Source of the DNA: Cohnella fermenti
GTDB taxonomy: Bacteria; Bacillota; Bacilli; Paenibacillales; Paenibacillaceae
Length of the DNA stretch: 64,000 nucleotides
Assembly: GCF_004801405.1 (NCBI RefSeq)
Contig: NZ_SSOB01000001.1
Location: 372,001 to 436,000, forward strand
Direction: 5' to 3'
Positions within the stretch are counted from its first letter, which is position 1. Each line of letters opens with the position of its first letter. The notes under the pieces were generated by a model that was not told where the DNA came from, did not search any database, and was given only the letters and a program-made list of their open reading frames with translations. Shown piece after piece: positions 55,801 to 61,510 of the stretch. Position numbers and translations under genes: made by a program.

Positions 55801-56055
55801 ACGGTGACGATTACCGCCAATCTGGTGCAGGGCGAGATTCCGGTGCCGGAGGAGACGGTACAGGTGCTGGCAGACGGTGTTCCGGTGAGCTTCCAATGGG
55901 TCGGCTCGAGCATTGCCGCTTCCGTTGGGATGGAGCCGGGCACGCATACGGTGACGGTGAAGGGCTTCGACGTGAACGGGAGGCTCGTGTCCGCCAAGTC
56001 CGTGGTGGCGGCAATTGAGGAGGCTTGCGAGGAGCCGGAATCGGGCAGCCCATGA
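52819..56055 (+). CDS. Secreted GH39-like glycoside hydrolase, multimodular
   Basis: A 1078-residue secreted enzyme. Signal peptide at about 1-23; CBM6/35-like module at about 28-180 (IRVEGENYSYANQTPVSL); beta-sandwich to about 290; catalytic TIM barrel at about 295-640 with acid/base Glu404 in WEFWNEPD and nucleophile Glu509 in YASEVGVS, 105 residues apart as in clan GH-A; Ig-like region; a second carbohydrate-binding sandwich at about 815-975 (DYDQPGLWDNNVSSG); and a C-terminal Ig-like domain. GTG 52819 has GGAGGAGGG eight bases upstream. By eye it is closest to GH39-type (xylosidase/iduronidase-like) barrels, but the exact family is uncertain. It releases sugars for the importer encoded upstream. 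Confidence 0.82.
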   Translation: MKKWLAMIWILALLGQAAPVAAAESAAIRVEGENYSYANQTPVSLTERDKTNIKTTEISNQDHFQYKSATSTLPASGYIVSYTVSVPEAGAYSLEIMASPLSNSNHSPYQLKVNEGEYADVTTADAVKIGQIDTPANIFYKYKLQPVILMEGSNTISFRILNGRSSDGRVFFFLDYFELAKLPWELTRITANAPNHVFEEQDTKEVTIRFTEETKSVHEVVYSVADYYGATVLSGSAALPPGASVYTFELPSLARGHYTVTAEADGNGRVLKEYLSVVMNESERASYSATPFAVDVAGGFLVSKDKIGDYARALRLTGVKYARERLPWGTVGAVYGTDDFSTYDAYNAAYAANGIRVLEMGHSAPAWTKEEGKKLPNDLLAAYQYAKTASARYGAEADWEFWNEPDIGYTADSETADQYAAYLKASALGVRDSGTSSLVSLAGIAYPPGSYVDLLMQNDADDYVDIYNFHGHRKGDTDTKLIDLPPTFQVNKEFIEGYGLANKRIYASEVGVSLSLQDGEENLTMEQMRKQARYLSTSAVESLAMGVDKHFWFVFPHYMEKGLSWGSFTAQHTPYAWVNAQSAITHALGEGTYMGKLAGLPEGVDSYVFRDGTDSVVAFWSEESTPFALETGYAQGMLTDIMGNDAELASANGSFALTAGPDIQYLRVSGDVGGLTAPYYGQSFAAPAELSAADRVVLTQRYPAAGAEQAKSKGYLLDRTSATTIEVDVYNFNDTTVSGVVYGAAYGGWSLAAPSQSVTVAPFGKETLAFTLEGSSQVLADAGAPVVFAAEIGGDRTSRSLALVASNEVTVVQPSLVVPDYDQPGLWDNNVSSGTTLTTSSPESGVIQFDLQMGDGDKWAYPNFVLPDNASFADTEGVVFDVYFPEPVAGVVVRSFMYESNGAGYFTLNGLNPVGGWQQFKIPWSDFSSFGTPDDNFHLDPEEIRSFSIGLNTATEKNLSFRVRNLGVYTQPDTGIYSKIADLLPAHGQEVTAGTVTITANLVQGEIPVPEETVQVLADGVPVSFQWVGSSIAASVGMEPGTHTVTVKGFDVNGRLVSAKSVVAAIEEACEEPESGSP

Positions 56056-58346
56056 ATATGGATAAACGGCCGATCGAGGAGGGCGGAAGGTGCGGGGACT
56101 GCGCGGACGATAGCGAACCGCGGCATGGGGAATGGCACGGGCAGTGGATAGCGGACCCGCGATTGATTCGGCTTGAACCGCTTCCTGTTTATCATAGGGA
56201 GCATGACAAACGGAGCTTAAGCGGTCATGAACCGACGTTGGCGAACCAGCATATGCTCGTACGCAAGCGCGTTCGGCTGGAGAAGACATGCCGCGAAGCC
56301 TGGATGCGAATAACCGCAGACGATTATTACAAGCTTTATATTAATGGGAGTTTGGCAGGTCAGGGGCCGGCACAGAGCTATTCTCATCATTATTACTATA
56401 ATCAATATGAGATAAGCTCTTACCTGCAGCCGGGCGATAACGTCATTGCCGTTCATCTCTACTACCACGGGCTCATTTGCCGTTCCTACAGCAGCGGGGA
56501 TAACCGACAGGGGATGATCGCCGAGCTCTGGGGAGACGGTCGGCTGCTCGCGGCCACCGACGAGAGCTGGAGATACTCTCGGGCGGAAGAATACGGGGAG
56601 GCGGAGATCGTCGGCTACAACACCCAATTTGCAGAAAATGTGGATCTGAGGAAACGAAGCAAGGGTTGGCGAACTCCCGGGTTTGACGATTCTGCCTGGC
56701 CGACGGCAACTGTTCATCCGCAGCACGGGCATAGCCTGGTGAATCAGCCGACACCGACTGTGGAAGTGTACAAGCGATATCCTTCTACGGTTCGACCGAT
56801 AGAAGGAGGCGTCTTCCTGGACTTCGGCACTCTGTTGACCGGCCAGGTCCGAGCAGTCGTCACCGGGCCGGTCGGCGCGAGTGTCGAGATCCGATACGGC
56901 GAGGAGTTGGACGAGCAGGGGCGGGTACGTTGGAAAATGCGCTGCAGCTGCGTCTATCGGGACACGTGGATTCTGTCGGGCGAGGAAGAGGAGCTGGAGG
57001 CGTACGATTACAAGTCGTTCCGCTATGCCGAGATTGTTGCCGGCCCGCAGAGCCCGCAGGTGAGCTTGCCGGTCTCGTCCATAGCAGCCGTGGTTCGTCA
57101 CTATCCCTATCCCGAGGAAGCCTGCCGGTTCGAGTCCTCAAGCTCCCGCCTCAATGCCATCTGGGCAATCTGCGCCAACGGAATTCGGTACGGCACGCAA
57201 GAAAATTACGTAGACTGCCCCTCTCGCGAGAAGGGGCAGTATCTGGGCGACAATACCGTCATTACCCACGCTCACGCTTATTTGTCCGGAGACCTGCGTA
57301 TGTATCGGAAAGCGCTGCAGGAATTCTCCCTTCTGGCCGAGGAGGTGTGTCCGGGACTGATGGCTGTGGCTCCCGGTCACCACATGCAGGAGATAGCCGA
57401 CTTCTCCCTGCAATGGCCGATGCAACTGCTGCGATATTATCGAATGAGCGGAGATCTGGCCTTTCTCCGCTCCATGGCTCCGATAGCGGAAGGGGTAATC
57501 GGATACTTCGCTCAATACTTGGGGGAGGACGGACTGCTCTATTCCGTCAACGGGAAGTGGAATTTGGTCGATTGGCCGGACAACCTTCGGGATGGCTATG
57601 ACTTCAACCTTGCCAACGGTCATGCCGACGGCTGCCACAATGTGATCAACAGCTTCTATTACGGCGCATTGGAGGCGGTGAAGGAGATCCGGCAAGCTCT
57701 GGGGCTCCCGGCCGACCTGCAGGAGCTGGCGGAGTTCCGCAATTCCTTCCGCGAGCGCTTCTATCGAGAAGATCGAAGACTGTTCGCTGACGCGGCCGAG
57801 TCGGAGCATTGCTCCCTCCACGCCAATGCGCTGCCTCTTCTCTTCGGACTGGCACCGGAGAAGGCGCGGGATTCTATCGTGGCGTTGATTCGCCGGAAAC
57901 GTCTCAGTTGCGGCGTTTATATGGCTTACTTTGTCCTCAAGGCCTTGGCGGCGGCGGGTGAATACGATCTGCTCTACGAGTTGATCGTGTCGGAGGATCT
58001 CCATTCCTGGAACACGATGCTGGAGGAAGGAGCCACCGCCTGCTTCGAGACTTGGTCCAAGGAGCTGAAGTGGAATACGAGCTTGTGCCATCCCTGGGCA
58101 AGCTCGCCGATCCCGCTCTTTATTGAAGAGATTGCCGGCCTCTCTCCGCTTGCTCCGGGGTGGACGTTCATTGCCTTTGACCCGCATATTCCGGATTCGC
58201 TGGAATGGTTCCGCCTGGCCATCCCTACCCCGGAAGGCGAGATTCGCTTGGAGTGCAGAGCCGGAGAGGTCAAGCTTGTTGTTCCGGACCATTGCGCCGT
58301 CATCCGCACAACTCAAGATGCAGGCCGGGGCAGCGCGATGGAATAG
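56052..58346 (+). CDS. GH78-like alpha-L-rhamnosidase family protein
   Basis: A 764-residue protein without a signal peptide. N-terminal beta-sandwich with the D domain (WMRITADDYYKLYINGSLAG; LQPGDNVIAVHLYYHGLICR), Bac_rhamnosid-like region (FLDFGTLLTGQVRAVVTG; VEIRYGEELDEQGRVRWKMR, abbreviated), the conserved ENYVDCPSREKGQYLGDN segment that corresponds to TDCPQRDERLGWTGD in classical GH78, the (alpha/alpha)6 barrel (SWNTMLEEGATACFETWS) and a C-terminal beta tail. The ATG overlaps the stop of the GH39-like gene (ATGA), so it is translationally coupled. The changed active-site signature suggests a divergent subfamily with another specificity. It likely trims imported oligosaccharides in the cytoplasm. 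It is the intact relative of the GH78 pseudogene at 23.9 kb. Confidence 0.85.
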   Translation: MNMDKRPIEEGGRCGDCADDSEPRHGEWHGQWIADPRLIRLEPLPVYHREHDKRSLSGHEPTLANQHMLVRKRVRLEKTCREAWMRITADDYYKLYINGSLAGQGPAQSYSHHYYYNQYEISSYLQPGDNVIAVHLYYHGLICRSYSSGDNRQGMIAELWGDGRLLAATDESWRYSRAEEYGEAEIVGYNTQFAENVDLRKRSKGWRTPGFDDSAWPTATVHPQHGHSLVNQPTPTVEVYKRYPSTVRPIEGGVFLDFGTLLTGQVRAVVTGPVGASVEIRYGEELDEQGRVRWKMRCSCVYRDTWILSGEEEELEAYDYKSFRYAEIVAGPQSPQVSLPVSSIAAVVRHYPYPEEACRFESSSSRLNAIWAICANGIRYGTQENYVDCPSREKGQYLGDNTVITHAHAYLSGDLRMYRKALQEFSLLAEEVCPGLMAVAPGHHMQEIADFSLQWPMQLLRYYRMSGDLAFLRSMAPIAEGVIGYFAQYLGEDGLLYSVNGKWNLVDWPDNLRDGYDFNLANGHADGCHNVINSFYYGALEAVKEIRQALGLPADLQELAEFRNSFRERFYREDRRLFADAAESEHCSLHANALPLLFGLAPEKARDSIVALIRRKRLSCGVYMAYFVLKALAAAGEYDLLYELIVSEDLHSWNTMLEEGATACFETWSKELKWNTSLCHPWASSPIPLFIEEIAGLSPLAPGWTFIAFDPHIPDSLEWFRLAIPTPEGEIRLECRAGEVKLVVPDHCAVIRTTQDAGRGSAME

Positions 58347-58438
58347 TCAATGAAGCCCGGGGAGGGTTAACTCCAGATTAAGCCCCACGCTATGCGTGGG
58401 AGAACGGAATAGGAAGAGCCGATGCCGATGACGGAAAA

Positions 58439-58497
58439 GCCCTCCTCTGCTATACTGGCTACGGTTTCGCAGGCCAAAGTCAGCAGCAGAGGAGGGC
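58439..58497 (+). promoter_or_regulatory. 5' UTR hairpin that hides the tnpA ribosome site
   Basis: GCCCTCCTCTGCT (58439-58451) pairs perfectly with AGCAGAGGAGGGC (58485-58497). The ribosome site AGAGGAGGG lies in the 3' arm, five bases before ATG 58502, so translation should be blocked when the stem forms. This matches the known low-expression design of IS200. Confidence 0.88.
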
Positions 58498-58501
58498 ATC
58501 C

Positions 58502-58918
58502 ATGGACAATTCGAGTCTATCACATACGAAATGGGATTGCACGTACCACATCGTATTCATCCCCAAATACAGGCGCAAGGTCATGTACGGGGAATTGCGA
58601 AATGATATTCGCGAAATTATCAAAAAGCTGTGCGAGTACAGAGAAGTCGCGATTGTAGAAGGAAGCGTCTGTGCTGATCACATCCATCTCTGTGTCAAAA
58701 TCCCGCCAAAGACGAGTGTGTCGGAGTTTATTGGCTACTTGAAAGGGAAAAGCGCACTGATGATATTTGATCGGCATCCCGAGTACCGCCAGAAAGGAAA
58801 CCGACATTTCTGGGCAAAGGGATACTACGTAAACACCGTAGGGAGAAATGAGGCTGAGATTCGCAAATACATCCAGAACCAAGTAAAAGCGGATCAACTC
58901 GAAGATAAAAAGCAATAA
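58502..58918 (+). CDS. tnpA: IS200/IS605-family transposase, Y1 HUH nuclease
   Basis: A 138-residue single-strand DNA transposase. It has the metal-binding HUH motif at His60-Ile-His62 (SVCADHIHLCV) and catalytic Tyr123 in RKYIQNQ, plus the family segments WDCTYHIVFIPKYRRKV and NRHFWAKGYYVNTVG. Full length for IS200 (about 130-150). The dimer cuts and rejoins the top strand at the hairpin-flanked ends. No lesion is visible, so the element may be active, though its translation is repressed by the upstream hairpin. Confidence 0.95.
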   Translation: MDNSSLSHTKWDCTYHIVFIPKYRRKVMYGELRNDIREIIKKLCEYREVAIVEGSVCADHIHLCVKIPPKTSVSEFIGYLKGKSALMIFDRHPEYRQKGNRHFWAKGYYVNTVGRNEAEIRKYIQNQVKADQLEDKKQ

Positions 58919-59124
58919 TGCTGCCCCTTTAGGGGCAGCAAGCGAAAATGGCTTGCGAAACTACGCCTTTAGGCGTTGCCAGTACCAGGCCCCTTATAGG
59001 GGCAAAATCAAGCCACCCGTTGAACGGGTGGTCCGTGACTATATAAGCTGAACGAATGAATCTATCCCAGTAAGTTAAAACCGCATATCGCTGCGGACCG
59101 GAAGTACTTGATCGACTGCCCGGC

Positions 59125-59144
59125 TATGTGAAATTTCACATTCG
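59125..59144. promoter_or_regulatory. Palindrome TGTGAAATTTCACA
   Basis: TATGTGAAATTTCACATTCG. The same TGTGA-N4-TCACA arrangement and flanks (CGAATGTGA on the minus strand) appear in the four phased repeats at 1112-1283. No gene starts nearby. It lies in the gap between the insertion sequence and CRISPR array 2 (59036-59314), which otherwise shows nothing. Confidence 0.5.
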
Positions 59145-59314
59145 TTGGTCTCGTCTGGCCCAGAACGAATGAATAAACATGAAATTCCGGCTACATTTCG
59201 TGACCTGGGTCCACATTGCGTGGGGCATCGAAACAGATGAGTCCGTTAAGTTTCCTAGTTCAACTTGTATAGCTCGCCTACGATGTACAAGGACGTGCCG
59301 GCAGTAGTTAATGG

Positions 59315-60165
59315 ATTTCAATCCACGCAACCCATACGGGTTGCGACGGCGGCAACACGCCGGAAACTCCGGCCAACAAGTGATTTCAATCCACGCAACC
59401 CATACGGGTTGCGACCCGCGATCACGCCGTAAACGACCACGCAGCCAATCGCATTTCAATCCACGCAACCCATACGGGTTGCGACGTCGTGCCATCCGAT
59501 GCAACATCCAGTTGCGGTTTCGGATTTCAATCCACGCAACCCATACGGGTTGCGACGTATGTCACATCCTCAACATCCACTTTGAAAATATTTCAATCCA
59601 CGCAACCCATACGGGTTGCGACTTTTGACCGTGCCGGCGCTGATGATCTCGTCCACATTTCAATCCACGCAACCCATACGGGTTGCGACGCCGTAGCCGA
59701 AGTAGCATCAACAACCAAATCCGAATTTCAATCCACGCAACCCATACGGGTTGCGACGAGGAGATCAAAAACGAGGAGACATTCGACCTAGAATTTCAAT
59801 CCACGCAACCCATACGGGTTGCGACCCGATCGGCTGAAGCCGAACGACAAAGGGCTAGAGATTTCAATCCACGCAACCCATACGGGTTGCGACGACCCAA
59901 CGGATTCCGGGGCGAGAACTCGTTCGCACATTTCAATCCACGCAACCCATACGGGTTGCGACCGGGAAGTTCAGCTCATGCGGACGATCTACCGCCGATT
60001 TCAATCCACGCAACCCATACGGGTTGCGACATCGACTGGATAGACAGCACGATCGCGGAACTTGAATTTCAATCCACGCAACCCATACGGGTTGCGACTG
60101 AATTACTACGTGGGCAACCAGTGGATCGGCTGATTTCAATCCACGCAACCCATACGGGTTGCGAC
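59315..60165 (-). CRISPR. CRISPR array 2: 13 repeats, 12 spacers
   Basis: Thirteen identical 33-bp repeats, the same as in array 1, with spacers of 33-38 bases. Repeat starts: 59315, 59383, 59453, 59524, 59590, 59657, 59725, 59793, 59861, 59930, 59998, 60066, 60133. The leader lies at 60166, so transcription should run toward the insertion sequence. The leader-distal repeat at 59315 is not degenerate, unlike in arrays 1 and 3. This suggests a younger array or one whose old end was removed, perhaps during the rearrangement that brought in the neighbouring element. Confidence 0.97.
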
Positions 60166-60440
60166 AGCGCCGCAGATGAGCCCTTGCGAGAGTAAGGCTC
60201 AGGGCAGCAAAAGTGCGAATGGAGAAATAAGGACCACAAAGAGAAGCTAAAAATCCCCTCAAAAACCTGCCAGCCCAGTTGTGGTGCGTGGTGCGAATCC
60301 CCCCGGAAAACCATGTGAGCTTGCCATTCGCACCAAGGCATTAAACCGAAAGTACGCTATTATGGCAGCCTGCGTTTATGCAGATCAAGAATCATTTTAC
60401 CATCGATATACAGGGGGATGCACCTTCATTTACCAAATAC
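60166..60440 (-). promoter_or_regulatory. CRISPR leader of array 2
   Basis: Homologous over its whole length to the leader of array 1: AGCGCC start, GAGCCCTTGCG, GGGCAGCAAAAGTGCGAATG, AAATCCCCTCAAAAACC, the dyad GGTGCGAAT (60290-60298) with ATTCGCACC (60326-60334), and an ATACAGGGGGATG block near 60409. TAAAAT on the minus strand (60394-60399) is a possible -10. From 60441 to 60689 no gene is seen. Confidence 0.87.
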
Positions 60441-60689
60441 GGGTATGGCTATAAAGAAAATCGTGCTATCACTTGCCATAGAGAATTCCGCGTATTTACA
60501 AAGTTGAAACCATTCAAATTCCAACGTCGATTATAAGAGAAGCAGTGACTTCTATGCTAATAAGTAGCTGTTGTTATTACAAGTTAGCATGAAGACGTGT
60601 ATCGTCGGGAAGGAGGGGCGCAAAATGAAAATGGGCACGTAAGAAGTAACTGTTCAGTAGGATATTCTTAAAAATCAATTTCATTGTGA

Positions 60690-60995
60690 TTACCCTATCA
60701 ATACATAGCCGTCATTAATAATTTGGTTGATGAACCCACTTTTATCCTTCTGTTCTTCTAATAAAATAGGTTCGATTCTTAAATCCAGGTTTCTTCTTAG
60801 ACGAAAGAGCTTCGCTTCTGTGTCTAGAAAATCTTCATCAATTCGGTCCACAATTACGGCGATATCGATATCACTGTCATTATTTTGATTTCCTTTGACC
60901 TGTGAGCCATATAGAATGACCTTCGTTACTGGTAATTCATTTGCAACCAATTCGGCGTAGTTTTTTGCGATTTCTATAACTGAGTTACTATCCAT
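60690..60995 (-). CDS. MNT-type nucleotidyltransferase antitoxin
   Basis: A 101-residue minimal nucleotidyltransferase with the signature GS-x9-DSDID (Gly30, Ser31, Asp42, Asp44: YGSQVKGNQNNDSDID). In HEPN/MNT modules such enzymes silence the HEPN RNase by binding it and by adding AMP residues to it. I chose the ATG at 60995, eight bases after GAGGAG on the minus strand. It overlaps the 3' end of the HEPN gene by 22 bases. AT-rich relative to the window, which suggests transfer. Confidence 0.92.
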   Translation of the reverse strand: MDSNSVIEIAKNYAELVANELPVTKVILYGSQVKGNQNNDSDIDIAVIVDRIDEDFLDTEAKLFRLRRNLDLRIEPILLEEQKDKSGFINQIINDGYVLIG

Positions 60996-61360
60996 ATTCT
61001 CATCTCCTCGGTTTGGCTGAGAATTTTTTTGCACCTTTCCAATGTTAACGATTTCATAATTCGTTCCTTATCAGTTGGATATCTAGCCTCGACATTCAGT
61101 GGTTCTAAAAGGTCTAACAGATCTTTCTGTTCTTCGCTCATTTTATCGTAAAGGCCAGAGGTTCTTGCAAGGATGGACAGATTGTGTGAACGTGGGGCCG
61201 CTTCTTGAGTAAGTTTTGTAATTGCTGCCTTTATAGTCTTCTCGATCACTTGGTGGCAAATAAAACCAACATATAAGTATCTGCCGGTACTTAGCATCGC
61301 TTTTGCAGTCTCGATATCATATTCAGCCAACTCTAACCAGTAATTCACTTTGTCATCCAT
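60974..61360 (-). CDS. HEPN-domain toxin
   Basis: A 128-residue helical HEPN protein (PF05168 type): WLELAEYDIETAKAML, GFICHQVIEKTIKAAI, RSHNLSILAR and EARYPTDKER. The RSHNL and RYP segments are family landmarks. A strict R-x4-6-H RNase motif is not obvious, so activity is uncertain. Start ATG 61360 follows GAGGTG. Transcribed first, with the nucleotidyltransferase overlapping behind it. Located between CRISPR arrays 2 and 3, it is probably part of a defence island or helps keep the arrays in place. Confidence 0.9.
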   Translation of the reverse strand: MDDKVNYWLELAEYDIETAKAMLSTGRYLYVGFICHQVIEKTIKAAITKLTQEAAPRSHNLSILARTSGLYDKMSEEQKDLLDLLEPLNVEARYPTDKERIMKSLTLERCKKILSQTEEMRIWIVTQL

Positions 61361-61510
61361 AACACACCTCAATTTGAAAAGATAAAGGGAGTATTAACGT
61401 GCTGCATTATAAAGGGGAGGGGGCTCACCGTATCTTTTGTAAGAAAAATTCACATAGAAAATGCGGATTGTGACACGATTACTCGGTGCTTACAATTTGG
61501 AATATTGCAG

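Larger units (their letters stand above)
58380..59035 (+). mobile_element. IS200/IS605-group insertion sequence with single TnpA
   Basis: A compact element with subterminal hairpins instead of inverted repeats. The left-end hairpin is CCCACGC-TAT-GCGTGGG (58384-58400). The right side has four stems: GCTGCCCC/GGGGCAGC (58920-58939), ACGCC/GGCGT (58963-58976), GCCCC/GGGGC (58989-59003) and CCACCCG/CGGGTGG (59013-59031), the last probably the cleavage hairpin. It encodes only the HUH transposase and no TnpB, so it is IS200-like. The exact ends are inferred. It lies between the glycan operon and CRISPR array 2. Confidence 0.85.
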
